Shown piece by piece: positions 51,083 through 60,654 of a stretch of 64,000 nucleotides of DNA. The position numbers were made by a program, and so were the translations under genes. The stretch's first letter is position 1. Each line of letters opens with the position of its first letter. The stretch comes from Faucicola mancuniensis. Lineage in GTDB: Bacteria; Pseudomonadota; Gammaproteobacteria; Pseudomonadales; Moraxellaceae. The notes beneath the pieces are model-generated. The model did no database searches, was not told the DNA's origin, and was given only the letters and a program-made list of their open reading frames with translations. Location: assembly GCF_046523945.1 (NCBI RefSeq), contig NZ_CP171363.1, positions 1,736,001 to 1,800,000 of the forward strand, given 5' to 3'.

Positions 51083-52984
51083 TCAATCATTCTCAAGGAA
51101 CGAACGTAAATGCTCCGAACGGCTAGGGTGGCGAAGTTTGCGTAACGCTTTGGCTTCTATTTGACGAATCCGCTCACGAGTAACATCAAACTGCTTGCCA
51201 ACTTCTTCAAGCGTATGGTCGGTCGCCATATCAATACCAAAACGCATTTTTAACACTTTGGCTTCTCTTTCTGTCAAGTTTTCCAACACTTCACGAGTGG
51301 CATCACGTAAACCTTGAGCGGTCGCTTCATCAACAGGACTGCTAATGCTAGAATCTTCAATAAAATCACCCAAATGGCTATCTTCATCATCACCAATCGG
51401 CGTTTCCATTGAAATCGGCTCTTTGGCGATTTTTAGCACTTTACGCACTTTTGCCTCGTCCATGTCTAAGCGTTCGCCTAACTCTTCTGGCGTTGGCTCA
51501 CGTCCCATTTCTTGCAACAATTGACGAGAAACACGGTTGATTTTATTAATCGTTTCAATCATATGCACAGGAATACGAATGGTGCGAGCTTGGTCGGCGA
51601 TAGAGCGAGTGATGGCTTGGCGAATCCACCAAGTTGCATAAGTTGAGAATTTGTAACCACGGCGGTATTCAAATTTATCAACCGCTTTCATCAAGCCGAT
51701 ATTACCTTCTTGGATAAGGTCAAGGAATTGTAAACCACGATTGGTATATTTTTTGGCAATAGAAATTACTAGACGTAAGTTGGCTTCTACCATTTCCTTT
51801 TTGGCACGGCGGGCTTTGGCTTCGCCCACAGACATATTGCGAGCCACCACTTTCATTTGGTTAATTTCCATACCCAACTGTTGTTCATAGTTGGCAATAC
51901 GCTGTTGGTAAGGCAAAACTTCGTCCAATACTTTTGCCAAGGTATCGGCAAAATCAGGCTTGCCAGCGATACGGTTTGGCAACCAGTCCAAATTGGTTTC
52001 GTTACTTGGGAATGATTTACGAAATTCTTCTTTTGGCATTTTACCACGACGAATGACGAGCTTCATGATTTGGCGTTCGTTTTGGCGTACATCTTCGTAC
52101 ACTTCACGCATCATATTCATGATAATATCAGACATACGTCCTGTTAATTTAAACAGCATAAAGCAGTTTGCCAAATCTTCGTAGGCTTTGTTGGCTTGTT
52201 TACTATCACGACCGTGTTTTTCTATGGTTTTTTTGGCGACTAGATAAATTTTTTCTAATTCTTCAAAACGGGTTTTTACTTCTTCAGGGTCAAGACCGCT
52301 GGTATCGTCAGCTTCAGCGTCATCGCTGATATCATCGCTATCAAGCGATTCTTCATCTTCTGCAACTTCGTCCAACTCATCAAGCTCTTCATCTTTAACG
52401 GATTTTTTGGCAATGACAGGCAATTGAATGTCATCAGAGCCTTCACCAATCTCAATATCATCAGTCCCTGCATCTAAAAAACCTGTGATAATGTCCGAAA
52501 CCTTTTTTTCACCTTCAAATATTTCTTGATACTCTTTTAAGACAAGCTCAACAGTACCAGGCCAAAATGTCATGGCATATTGCACATCACGCACGCCATC
52601 TTCAATGCGTTTGGCAATGGCGATTTCACCTTCACGCGTGAGCAAATCCACCGTCCCCATCTCACGCATATACATACGCACAGGGTCTGTGGTACGCCCC
52701 GGTTCTGATTCAACCGATGCCAGCACCGCCGCCGCTTCATCTACCGCAATCTCGTCATCATCGCCATCGTTGCTCAGCATCATGTCGTCTTCATCAGGGG
52801 CGACATCATAAATTTTGATACCGACATCAGATAACATCTGAATGATGTCTTCAATTTGGTCGCTTTCAGTTACCGAGTCAGGCAGTTGGTCATTGATTTC
52901 GGCATAAGTCAAGTAGCCTTGTTCTTTACCCATTTGGATTAACGTGGCTAGTTGGGAAGTTGAATGTTCGTCATAATCGCTCAT
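51083..52984 (-). CDS. rpoD: RNA polymerase primary sigma factor (sigma-70)
   Basis: This 633-residue housekeeping sigma factor has region 1.1 at the N-terminus (HSTSQLATLIQMGKEQGYLT), followed by 1.2 (RMYMREMGTVDLLTREGE) and a very acidic non-conserved region around residues 175-230. Next come region 2 with YATWWIRQAITRSIADQ for the -10 contact, region 3, and region 4.2 with DVTRERIRQIEAKALRKLRH for the -35 contact. Length and order match RpoD of gammaproteobacteria. It is separate from rpsU and dnaG. The consensus promoters found in this window (for example at 2908 and 62584) should be read by it. Confidence 0.98.
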   Translation of the reverse strand: MSDYDEHSTSQLATLIQMGKEQGYLTYAEINDQLPDSVTESDQIEDIIQMLSDVGIKIYDVAPDEDDMMLSNDGDDDEIAVDEAAAVLASVESEPGRTTDPVRMYMREMGTVDLLTREGEIAIAKRIEDGVRDVQYAMTFWPGTVELVLKEYQEIFEGEKKVSDIITGFLDAGTDDIEIGEGSDDIQLPVIAKKSVKDEELDELDEVAEDEESLDSDDISDDAEADDTSGLDPEEVKTRFEELEKIYLVAKKTIEKHGRDSKQANKAYEDLANCFMLFKLTGRMSDIIMNMMREVYEDVRQNERQIMKLVIRRGKMPKEEFRKSFPSNETNLDWLPNRIAGKPDFADTLAKVLDEVLPYQQRIANYEQQLGMEINQMKVVARNMSVGEAKARRAKKEMVEANLRLVISIAKKYTNRGLQFLDLIQEGNIGLMKAVDKFEYRRGYKFSTYATWWIRQAITRSIADQARTIRIPVHMIETINKINRVSRQLLQEMGREPTPEELGERLDMDEAKVRKVLKIAKEPISMETPIGDDEDSHLGDFIEDSSISSPVDEATAQGLRDATREVLENLTEREAKVLKMRFGIDMATDHTLEEVGKQFDVTRERIRQIEAKALRKLRHPSRSEHLRSFLEND

Positions 52985-53130
52985 GCTGGCTCGCTTTTAT
53001 TATATAAAAATAATTGTGGGAAATATTAAAAATTTGGAAAGAAAAAGTTAATCGTATATTATAGCTGAAAAAATGGGGATTGTTGGTAAATTTATAAAGG
53101 GTAAGAATAAATTTTTTTATAAAACATGCG

Positions 53131-53385
53131 TCAAATTAACGCCAAAACCCCTTTAACATAACAACAACACGGCAAAATCTCATCATCATTTAACATCACA
53201 AGCGGTGGGCTAGGGTAGTGAAGTTGGGTTTGTTCATTCATCGCTTTGAACTTTTTTTTACAAGTGCCACAATAACCTTGCCGACATTCAAAATCGGCAA
53301 CCACGCCCACACGCTGTAACCCTGCCAACAAAGTTTCATTGTCATGCAAATAAAATTGGCTGTCTTTGGTGATTATCCACGCCAT
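53131..53385 (-). CDS. 2Fe-2S ferredoxin beside NrdB (YfaE-like)
   Basis: This 84-residue ferredoxin has the plant-type Cys arrangement C-X4-C-X2-C within ECRQGYCGTCKKKF and the fourth Cys near the end in ILPCCCYV. Its gene follows nrdB on the same strand by about 55 bases, the same context as E. coli yfaE. YfaE maintains and restores the diferric-tyrosyl radical of class Ia ribonucleotide reductase. By this context the same role is likely. The protein starts MAWIITKDSQFYLHDNETLL and needs no export. Confidence 0.88.
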   Translation of the reverse strand: MAWIITKDSQFYLHDNETLLAGLQRVGVVADFECRQGYCGTCKKKFKAMNEQTQLHYPSPPLVMLNDDEILPCCCYVKGVLALI

Positions 53386-53439
53386 AAAAGCAACGGTGTT
53401 GTTTGCTAAAGTTATTAATAAAACTGTTAAAAAAGAATA

Positions 53440-54573
53440 TTACAATTCAAAATCATCAAACGCACCATCGCCCAATTCTGCGTCAATCTGACCGACCAAA
53501 TAGGTGGTAATCTCCGACTCTTGTGGCGCGACTTGTACATTGTCTGATGACAACCAATTGTTAATCCAAGGGATAGGGTTGTTTTTGCTATTGGCAAAAA
53601 TAGATGGCAAACCAACCGCTTCCATACGCAGATTGGTAATATATTCTACATACTGTGCTAAGATATTTTCATTTAAGCCAATCATTGAGCCATCTTTAAA
53701 CAGATATTTTGCCCATGCTTTTTCTTGCTCGGAAGCGACTTTAAAAATTTCAATACAATCTTGCTGACATTCTTGGGCGATTTGTGCCATTTCTGGGTCA
53801 TCACGACCTGACTGCATAAGATTAATCATGTGTTGTGTGCCGTTTAAATGCAAGGCTTCATCACGAGCAATCAATTTGATAATTTTGGCATTACCTTCCA
53901 TGACTTTGCGTTCGGCAAAGGCAAATGAGCAAGCAAACGACACATAAAAACGAATCGCTTCCAAAACATTAATCGCCATTAAACACAGATATAATTTTTT
54001 CTTAAGTTCTCTTAAGCTGATTTTGATAGTTTTGCCATGAATGATTTGTTCACTTTCACCATAAAGATTGTACAATTGTGAAGTTTCATACAAATCATCA
54101 TAATATTTGGCAATGTCGGTCGCACGTTCCAAAATTTGTTCATTTTCCACAATTTCATCAAAAACACGGCTTGGGTCGGTCATGATATTGCGAATGATAT
54201 GGGTGTAACTGCGTGAATGAATGGTTTCGTAAAACGACCACGTTTCAATCCAAGTTTCCAGCTCTGGTAAAGACACCAACGGCAATAACACCGCATTGGG
54301 GCTACGTCCTTGAATACTGTCAAGTAATGTTTGGTATTTTAGATTGCTTAAAAAGATGTGTTGTTCGTGGTCTGGCAAATTAGCAAAATCCAATCTATCT
54401 CGTGATACGTCAATTTCTTCGGGTCGCCAAAAAAATGACAATTGTTTTTCAATCAGTTGCTCAAAAACAGGGAATTTTTGTTGGTCGTAGCGTGCCACAT
54501 TCACAGGTTGCCCAAAAAACATCGGTTCGGTTAAAGGATTGTTTTTGATTTGGACAAAAGTTGAGTAATTCAT
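53440..54573 (-). CDS. nrdB: Ribonucleoside-diphosphate reductase, class Ia beta subunit
   Basis: The 377-residue small subunit carries the diiron-tyrosyl radical for deoxynucleotide synthesis. The start is the ATG at 54573 (MNYSTFVQIKNNPLTEPMFF); an in-frame upstream ATG at 54639 would add 22 non-conserved residues. Iron ligands appear in LPELETWIETWSFYETIHSR (Glu, Glu and His) and in KLIARDEALHLNGTQH. The C-terminus ends in GAFDDFEL, the peptide by which NrdB docks on NrdA. nrdA is not in the window. An inverted-repeat MITE lies about 90 bases upstream, close to the promoter; no NrdR box was recognised. Confidence 0.96.
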   Translation of the reverse strand: MNYSTFVQIKNNPLTEPMFFGQPVNVARYDQQKFPVFEQLIEKQLSFFWRPEEIDVSRDRLDFANLPDHEQHIFLSNLKYQTLLDSIQGRSPNAVLLPLVSLPELETWIETWSFYETIHSRSYTHIIRNIMTDPSRVFDEIVENEQILERATDIAKYYDDLYETSQLYNLYGESEQIIHGKTIKISLRELKKKLYLCLMAINVLEAIRFYVSFACSFAFAERKVMEGNAKIIKLIARDEALHLNGTQHMINLMQSGRDDPEMAQIAQECQQDCIEIFKVASEQEKAWAKYLFKDGSMIGLNENILAQYVEYITNLRMEAVGLPSIFANSKNNPIPWINNWLSSDNVQVAPQESEITTYLVGQIDAELGDGAFDDFEL

Positions 54574-54660
54574 AAGCGTTACGACCCTACAGCAATAAAA
54601 ATGGTGGTTATTATACCGTTTTTGTACAAAAATTGCCATGCCATTTATTCATAAATTCTT

Positions 54661-54865
54661 AGAACCTGTATTCACAATGTTACGCAGTAAAATCTTACAA
54701 GTTTTTTAATCAATATTTATTTGCTTTTGCATGAAAAATGGCTAAATCTTGCTTTTCTGCGTCAAAAACTTGTTTGATAGAATAGCTATCAAACTGCATT
54801 TTTTCCTTGAAAAGCTGGCGATTTATCTCATTTTTCATTGCAAAAATGTTATGAATACAGGTTCT
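54661..54865. repeat. MITE-like inverted-repeat element, copy C (205 bp)
   Basis: This is the longest copy, with ends AGAACCTGTATTCACAAT and GTTATGAATACAGGTTCT and possible TTA duplications just outside GAACC...GGTTC. The core contains a nine-base palindrome, GTTTGATAG-AATAG-CTATCAAAC (54772-54794), and no useful reading frame. Its left half matches the inverted core of copy A at 1159-1256. It fills most of the 359-base gap between nrdB and the acyl-CoA dehydrogenase, together with a terminator. Confidence 0.8.
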
Positions 54866-54871
54866 TAAATA

Positions 54872-54905
54872 AAAAATCCGTTTTTAATCGTAAAAACGGA
54901 TTTTT
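54872..54905 (-). terminator. Terminator after the acyl-CoA dehydrogenase
   Basis: AAAAATCCGTTTTTA and TAAAAACGGATTTTT form a perfect 15-base stem with a four-base loop next to the MITE-like element and about 30 bases beyond the acyl-CoA dehydrogenase stop. Confidence 0.85.
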
Positions 54906-54932
54906 GTTGCTTTGACAAAAGTGATAAATCAA

Positions 54933-56729
54933 TTAAAACACAAATTCATCAACTTCCATGCTCATTAACGGCTCAAGACCGCTGTCAATGCGTTTGACAT
55001 AGGTCAAAGTGCGTGGCAACAGTTTTGCAAAATAAAACTGTGCGGTTTTGATTTTGGCGTTATAGAACTTGGCTTCGGTGGTGTCGCCTTTTAGGGCTTG
55101 CTGTGCAACCAATGCCATTTTTGCCCATAAATAGGCTAGGGTAACGTAACCGCTAAAGTACATATAATCCACCGCATTCGCACCAACAGCATCAGGATTT
55201 TCAACCGATTGCATACCGATGCGAGCGGTCAAATCGCTCCAATCTTTGTTTAGGCGGGCAAGTGGGCGGACAAATTGTCCCATTTCGTCATTGTCTTTGT
55301 GTTCTTCGCAGAGTTTGTGAATGACTTTGGTAAAGTTTGCCAACATTTTGCCTTGCGAACCCAACACTTTACGACCCAATAAGTCAAGCGATTGGATTTC
55401 GGTTGTGCCTTCGTATAGGCAGGCGATACGGGTATCACGCACGTTTTGTTCCATACCCCATTCACGGATAAAGCCATGCCCGCCATACACTTGCACGCCG
55501 TGATTTGCCGATTCATAACCTGTTTCGGTCAAGAAGGCTTTGGCAATTGGCGTTAAAAGCGATAGCATTTGGTCAGCGTAAGCGACTTGGGCAGGGTCTT
55601 CGCCTTTGGCAACCACATCGGCAAATTGAGAAAGGTAATACACCAACGCACGACCGCCTTCGGCAAATGCTTTGGTTGTCAAAATCATATTACGCACCGC
55701 AGGGTGAACGATAATTGGGTCAGCAACTTGTTCTGGCACTTTTGCACCGCTTAACGCACGCATGGCAAGGCGTTCTTTAGCGTAGCTTAAACCACCTTGA
55801 AACGCCACTTCAGACGCTGTTAAACCTTGAATTGCCGTACCGATACGAGCGGTATTCATAAAGGTAAACATACAGTTTAAACCTTTGTTTTCAGTCCCAA
55901 TCAAAAAACCTTTCGCTTTATCAAAGTTCAAAACGGCAGTCGCTGACGCTTTAATTCCCATTTTATGCTCAATAGAACCGCACGTTACCGCATTGCGTTC
56001 ACCGATTGAGCCGTCTGCATTGATGTTAAATTTTGGCACGATAAATAGCGAAATTCCTTTTGTGCCTTGTGGTGCGTTGGGCAAACGAGCCAATACAATA
56101 TGCACGATATTGTCCGCCATGTCGTGTTCGCCAGCAGAAATAAAGATTTTTTGACCTGTAATCGCAAATGAACCGTCATCATTTGGCTCAGCTTTGGTAC
56201 GGATAATACCCAAATCAGAACCTGCGTGTGCTTCGGTCAAGCACATTGTACCTGTCCATTCACCTGTAATCAGCTTGCTTAAATAAGTAGATTTTTGTTC
56301 ATCGTTACCATGATGTTCAATAGTACGAATTGCCCCTTCAGAAAGACCTGGGTACATAGAAAACGACCAGTTTGCCGAACCTACAATTTCGTTAATGATA
56401 GAACCTAGCGAAATTGGCATACCTTGACCATCATATTCAACATCGCCACATAATGACGTAAAACCAAGCTCACAGTATTGTTTGTACGCTTCTTTAAAAC
56501 CTGTTGGCGTATAGACATTGCCATTTTCAAAACGACAGCCTTCTTCATCACCTGTACGATTGAGCGGTGAAAGTTCGTTTTGAGCAAAATCCGCACCTGC
56601 TTCTACAAAGCTGTCTAGCGTGTCTTTATCCACTTCGGCGAATGCAGGAATGGTTTTATAATGCTCTTCAAACTTTAACAACTCGTGCATGACGAATTTA
56701 ATATCACGGATAGGTGCGGTATATTGCAT
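54933..56729 (-). CDS. Acyl-CoA dehydrogenase, long form (about 600 residues)
   Basis: This 598-residue FAD enzyme of fatty-acid beta-oxidation belongs to the class with an additional C-terminal domain. It begins YTAPIRDIKFVMHELL. GTMCLTEAHAGSDLG and ITGQKIFISAGEHDMADNIV are flavin/substrate motifs near residue 160-210. YGGHGFIREWGMEQNVRD and IACLYEGTTEIQSLDLLGRK form the catalytic end, with the Glu of YEGTT in the active site. The remaining 150 residues are the helical extension. These enzymes often act on medium- to long-chain acyl-CoAs; no electron-transfer flavoprotein gene is near. Confidence 0.93.
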   Translation of the reverse strand: MQYTAPIRDIKFVMHELLKFEEHYKTIPAFAEVDKDTLDSFVEAGADFAQNELSPLNRTGDEEGCRFENGNVYTPTGFKEAYKQYCELGFTSLCGDVEYDGQGMPISLGSIINEIVGSANWSFSMYPGLSEGAIRTIEHHGNDEQKSTYLSKLITGEWTGTMCLTEAHAGSDLGIIRTKAEPNDDGSFAITGQKIFISAGEHDMADNIVHIVLARLPNAPQGTKGISLFIVPKFNINADGSIGERNAVTCGSIEHKMGIKASATAVLNFDKAKGFLIGTENKGLNCMFTFMNTARIGTAIQGLTASEVAFQGGLSYAKERLAMRALSGAKVPEQVADPIIVHPAVRNMILTTKAFAEGGRALVYYLSQFADVVAKGEDPAQVAYADQMLSLLTPIAKAFLTETGYESANHGVQVYGGHGFIREWGMEQNVRDTRIACLYEGTTEIQSLDLLGRKVLGSQGKMLANFTKVIHKLCEEHKDNDEMGQFVRPLARLNKDWSDLTARIGMQSVENPDAVGANAVDYMYFSGYVTLAYLWAKMALVAQQALKGDTTEAKFYNAKIKTAQFYFAKLLPRTLTYVKRIDSGLEPLMSMEVDEFVF

Positions 56730-56821
56730 GGTATTTTCCTTTTTAATAAAATGAAATAAGTTTAAAAAATATGCCTATAAGATAGGAAATTTTTAAAAAA
56801 CTTACAAGGTTTTTACCATGA

Positions 56822-58606
56822 CTATGCGGTCATAAAATCTTGTATCCAAAGGGTTGTTTCGTCCACAGACATGGGCTTGCCATAAAAATAACCTTGAGTC
56901 ATATCACAGCCGATTTGTTGGAGTAACGCCAACTCTTCAGCCGTTTCCACGCCTTCGGCAACCACTTCCATATCAAGGCTATGCGCCATATCAATGACCG
57001 ATTTTACCAGTTTTAATTTGCGTTCATTGGTGTGAATATTTTGGATAAAAATTTTGTCAAATTTGACCGTATCAATCGGATAATCCAACAAATAACTGAG
57101 TGACGCATAACCTGTCCCAAAATCATCAATGGCAAGTTTAATGCCTCGTTCATGTAAAAAATTGAGCATGGCTAGGGTTTGATGATTGTTATGCAGTTGA
57201 GCCGTTTCGGTAATTTCAAACTCAATATGATTGGCAAAAGTTGGATATTTTGCCAAAATCTCTGTCATAAACGGCAAAAAATGGGCATGCCAAAGCTGAC
57301 GCACATCTACATTAATCGCCACTTTGACATCAAAGCCCATCTTGTCCCAAAGATTGACTTGTGTCATACAATAATCCACAATATTTTCAAACAAATCTTG
57401 AGAAAAATTCTCTAACACTTCATCTAAAAAATCTTTTGGCGATAAAATTCCAAGCATAGGGTGCTCCCAACGCACCAAAGCTTCAAAAGACAAATATTTG
57501 GTTTTAAAACAAATTTTTGGTTGAAAAAACGCAATCAACTGCGAATCTTTTAACGCCTGTGTAAACGCACTTTTCACGTGCACACGATTAAACATGGGAC
57601 TATAATCCAACGTATCAAACCACACAATCCGATTACCGCCCGTGCTTCTAGCTTGTTTTAATGCCTTGTCCGCTTGGTGCAACAAGGTGTCATAAGTCAG
57701 AATATTGCCTTGATACAATGCTACGCCCATAGAAAAATGCACATAAATATGAGAGCCATTAATCAAAAAATGTTGATGAGAAATCTGTTGCAACTGTTCC
57801 AAATAATTTGTCAAATCTGCTGGCGAGCTCATAGTAATGAGCAAAGCAAAATCATCACCGCCTAGACGAGAAAAGCCTTGCACATTGCAGTTTATCGGCT
57901 CAATTTCTTTCACACGTTTGACAAATGCCTTTAAAATCATATCGGTGGCAAGTCTGCCGATACTGGCATTAAAGGCTTGCAAATTATCAATATTGATTCG
58001 CACAATTGCCAATTTTTGTTGATATTTTTCAACCAAATCTGCATTATTAATGATATTGCGAATAAAAACGCTGGTTAATGTAAAAAAGTTTTGACGGTTT
58101 TGTAGCCCCGTTAATTGGTCGTATTCCAACACATTTTTTAATGACGTTTCTATCTTGGTTTGTTGGCTGACATCGGACAAAAGTCCTAGATAAATGCTGA
58201 TATCATCATTGATTTTTATCGGAATACCTCGAATATGAGCAAAAATTTGTTTACCATTTGGCGGCATGATTACCATCAAACGGTCAATTTTTTCGCCATT
58301 TTTGAGTTTTTCTTCGGCTTGCAAAAAAATCTCTTTGCGACTGTCTTCAAACCCTTCAATCGGATTGATGGAAAAATAGTGCCCTAAAATATCTTTTGGC
58401 TTGCGTTGCAAAACGTGCATCAATCGCTTGTTAAAAGCAATAAATTGACGACGATGGTCAAGCAAAAATACCGCATCTGATATGTTATCTAACAAATGGT
58501 TTAAAAAAACTTGATAAATATCAGCAGAAATATACTGCTCAAAAAATGCGGTATCGGTATAAAAAGCGGGTTGTTCTGGATAAGCGGATAAATCAAATGT
58601 GTTCAT
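56822..58606 (-). CDS. PAS-GGDEF-EAL cyclic-di-GMP signalling protein
   Basis: In this 594-residue cytosolic protein, residues about 30-160 form a PAS sensor (DAVFLLDHRRQFIAFNKRLM). Residues 170-320 form a GGDEF domain whose signature is LGGDDF, one conservative change from GGDEF, so it may be active or only bind GTP. Residues 335-590 form an EAL phosphodiesterase domain with FEALVRWEHP, AINVDVRQ, EITETA and IDDFGTGYASLSYLL, all expected catalytic residues. Overall it more likely degrades c-di-GMP. It overlaps the end of rsmE by 14 bases. In a piliated organism it may tune type IV pilus behaviour. Confidence 0.93.
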   Translation of the reverse strand: MNTFDLSAYPEQPAFYTDTAFFEQYISADIYQVFLNHLLDNISDAVFLLDHRRQFIAFNKRLMHVLQRKPKDILGHYFSINPIEGFEDSRKEIFLQAEEKLKNGEKIDRLMVIMPPNGKQIFAHIRGIPIKINDDISIYLGLLSDVSQQTKIETSLKNVLEYDQLTGLQNRQNFFTLTSVFIRNIINNADLVEKYQQKLAIVRINIDNLQAFNASIGRLATDMILKAFVKRVKEIEPINCNVQGFSRLGGDDFALLITMSSPADLTNYLEQLQQISHQHFLINGSHIYVHFSMGVALYQGNILTYDTLLHQADKALKQARSTGGNRIVWFDTLDYSPMFNRVHVKSAFTQALKDSQLIAFFQPKICFKTKYLSFEALVRWEHPMLGILSPKDFLDEVLENFSQDLFENIVDYCMTQVNLWDKMGFDVKVAINVDVRQLWHAHFLPFMTEILAKYPTFANHIEFEITETAQLHNNHQTLAMLNFLHERGIKLAIDDFGTGYASLSYLLDYPIDTVKFDKIFIQNIHTNERKLKLVKSVIDMAHSLDMEVVAEGVETAEELALLQQIGCDMTQGYFYGKPMSVDETTLWIQDFMTA

Positions 58607-59354
58607 ATGTTACAGTGTATAACGTTTGTAAAGCAGTTAAAGCGACAACTGGAGCGGTCTCGGTACGCAAAATGCGTTCACCGATTTGCCATGCCAAAAA
58701 ATGATGCTGATAGGCAAGATTTAATTCTTCATCAGACAGACCACCTTCTGCACCAATCAGTAAACAGTAATTTTTGTTTTTATCAAATTTATTAAAACCA
58801 AAAATTTGTTCACTTGACAAACGTTCTGGTACGGCAAGCACGATTTTTGTCGTATTTGGCTCGTCAAAATTTTTGATAAAATCGTCAATGCCAATCGGTG
58901 CTAAAATTTGTGGAATGATGTTTAATCCGCATTGCTCGCACGCAGCATTTGCCACGCTTTGCCAATGTTCTAGTTTTTTGGCGATTTGGTCAGGTTTTAA
59001 ACGCACTTCACCGTGATGACTGGTTAATAACTGAATAGTGGATACGCCTGTTTCGCACGCTTTTTGAATGGCGTAATCCATACGCTCGCCACGACTCATG
59101 ACGAGGGCAATCGTTACACCAAATGGCAAACTGCGGTTCACTGGATTAAAATCAGTGATGGTAACTTGGGCAGTTTTTTTGTCTATTTGGCAAATTGTTA
59201 CGCTGTATTCACCGCCTTGCCCATCAAAAAAAATTGCGGTATCGCCAACGTTAGCTCGCAATACTTTGCACCAATGATGAAAAATGTTGTCGGTCATGGC
59301 GATGGTGTCGCCAATTTTTAGTAGATTGGGTATGTCAAAATAAAATCTTCGCAT
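58593..59354 (-). CDS. rsmE: 16S rRNA (uracil-1498-N3)-methyltransferase
   Basis: This 253-residue SPOUT-class methyltransferase modifies U1498 in the decoding region of 16S rRNA. It starts MRRFYFDIPNLLKIGD, with the N-terminal PUA-like domain (WCKVLRANVGDTAIFFDGQG). The knotted SAM domain has VMSRGERMDYAIQKACETGV, LLIGAEGGLSDEEL and GERILRTETAPVVALTAL, all characteristic. Its 3' end overlaps the start of the c-di-GMP gene, so the two are probably co-transcribed. Identification is secure. Confidence 0.96.
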   Translation of the reverse strand: MRRFYFDIPNLLKIGDTIAMTDNIFHHWCKVLRANVGDTAIFFDGQGGEYSVTICQIDKKTAQVTITDFNPVNRSLPFGVTIALVMSRGERMDYAIQKACETGVSTIQLLTSHHGEVRLKPDQIAKKLEHWQSVANAACEQCGLNIIPQILAPIGIDDFIKNFDEPNTTKIVLAVPERLSSEQIFGFNKFDKNKNYCLLIGAEGGLSDEELNLAYQHHFLAWQIGERILRTETAPVVALTALQTLYTVTYEHI

Positions 59355-59376
59355 GATTGGTTATCATTTTATAAAT

Positions 59377-59403
59377 AAAAAGGCTGGTAGAACCAACCTT
59401 TTT
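59377..59403 (-). terminator. Terminator after pilU
   Basis: AAAAAGG and CCTTTTT with inner TGGT/ACCA form an imperfect hairpin immediately past the pilU stop (between pilU and rsmE). One mismatch separates the two stem parts. Confidence 0.6.
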
Positions 59404-59409
59404 AAGCTT

Positions 59410-60561
59410 TTAAGAGAAAAAATTGCCTTTGTCGGTATAATCTTCATCAGCTTGTAATGAAAAGTTAGAATCTTCATCATCAACTTGGGCGGCGTGCTTA
59501 CTGTGTAGCTTAATCATCAGACGTAAGTCATTCGGACTGTCGGCAGATTTTAACGCATCTTGATAAGTGATTTCGCCGTTTTCGTATAGGTCAAACAAGG
59601 CTTGGTCAAAGGTCTGCATACCGACTTCACGAGAACGTTTCATTACAGGTTTAATCTCATGGATTTCGCCTTTACGAATATAATCACCGATTAATTGAGT
59701 ATTTAACAAAATCTCAATGGCGGCACGGCGACTTTTACCATCAGGCGTTGGAATCAACTGCTGAGCGATAATAGCACGCAAGTTCAATGATAAATCCATC
59801 AAAATTTGTTCATGTTGTTCCGCTTCAAAAAAGTGAATAATACGGTCAATCGCTTGGTTGGCGTTGTTGGCGTGCAGGGTAGCAAATACCAAGTGACCTG
59901 TTTCAGCGTATTGTACCGCATAGTCCATCGTTTCACGCGTACGAATCTCACCAATCAAAATCACGTCTGGGGCTTGACGCAGGGTGTTTTTTAGCCCCGC
60001 TTCAAACGACATAGTATCAATGCCAACTTCTCGTTGGGTAACGATACAGCCTTTGTGTTCGTGTACGTATTCAATCGGGTCTTCAATGGTGATGATATGT
60101 CCACGAGAGTTTTCATTACGATAACCCATCATCGCAGCCAGTGTCGTGGATTTACCAGTACCAGTCGCACCTACGAGTAGCACGATACCACGTTTTTTCA
60201 TTGCCACTTCGTTCAAAATCGGTGGCAAATTAAGCTGTTCAACCGTTGGAATTTTGGTTTCAATTTTACGCAAAATCATACCCGCAGCGTCTTTTTGGAT
60301 AAAGGCTGACACACGAAAACGTGCGGTTTTATTTTTATCACTAATCGCAAATTGACATTCTTTGGTTTCGTCAAATTCTTTAATTTGAGCAGGTGTCATC
60401 ACACTTTTGACAATCGCCATAGATTGCTCAGAGGTTAAAGGGGTTTTGGTGACAGGCATAATCACGCCATTGACCTTCATTGAAGGCGGTACATCGGCGG
60501 TGATAAACAAGTCAGAACCGTTTTTTTGTACCATTAATTGTAATAATTTATCAAAATCCAT
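59410..60561 (-). CDS. pilU: Type IV pilus retraction ATPase PilU
   Basis: This 383-residue PilT/PilU-type hexameric ATPase provides accessory force for pilus retraction. The N-terminal PAS-like domain is followed by the Walker A GATGTGKSTTLAAMMG, the Asp box with TIEDPIEYVHEHKG and Walker B QAPDVILIGEIRTRETMD. Compared with PilT it has a longer, acidic C-terminus (EDSNFSLQADEDYTDKG), typical of PilU. NTQLIGDYIRKGEIHEIK corresponds to the AIRNLIRE region. It lies directly after pilT in the same direction. PilU usually needs PilT to work. Confidence 0.95.
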   Translation of the reverse strand: MDFDKLLQLMVQKNGSDLFITADVPPSMKVNGVIMPVTKTPLTSEQSMAIVKSVMTPAQIKEFDETKECQFAISDKNKTARFRVSAFIQKDAAGMILRKIETKIPTVEQLNLPPILNEVAMKKRGIVLLVGATGTGKSTTLAAMMGYRNENSRGHIITIEDPIEYVHEHKGCIVTQREVGIDTMSFEAGLKNTLRQAPDVILIGEIRTRETMDYAVQYAETGHLVFATLHANNANQAIDRIIHFFEAEQHEQILMDLSLNLRAIIAQQLIPTPDGKSRRAAIEILLNTQLIGDYIRKGEIHEIKPVMKRSREVGMQTFDQALFDLYENGEITYQDALKSADSPNDLRLMIKLHSKHAAQVDDEDSNFSLQADEDYTDKGNFFS

Positions 60562-60603
60562 GAAAGTATCCTAACATTTGATTCATAAATAATCATGAAA
60601 TTT

Positions 60604-60635
60604 GGTGGGTTACGCTTTGCTAACCCACTCTACAT
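60604..60635. repeat. Palindromic repeat GTGGGTTA...TAACCCAC, copy 2
   Basis: An eight-base perfect inverted repeat (60605-60612 and 60621-60628) lies in the pilT-pilU gap. The core is shared with the repeat at 15538-15574, where the arms are longer. It could alter pilU expression relative to pilT by forming a hairpin in the mRNA. Confidence 0.6.
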
Positions 60636-60654
60636 TTTTACCAAATTTTTAACA

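Noticed and set aside
56822..58606. A degenerate, inactive GGDEF domain
   Set aside because: GGDDF differs only by a conservative Glu to Asp change, so inactivity cannot be inferred from sequence alone.
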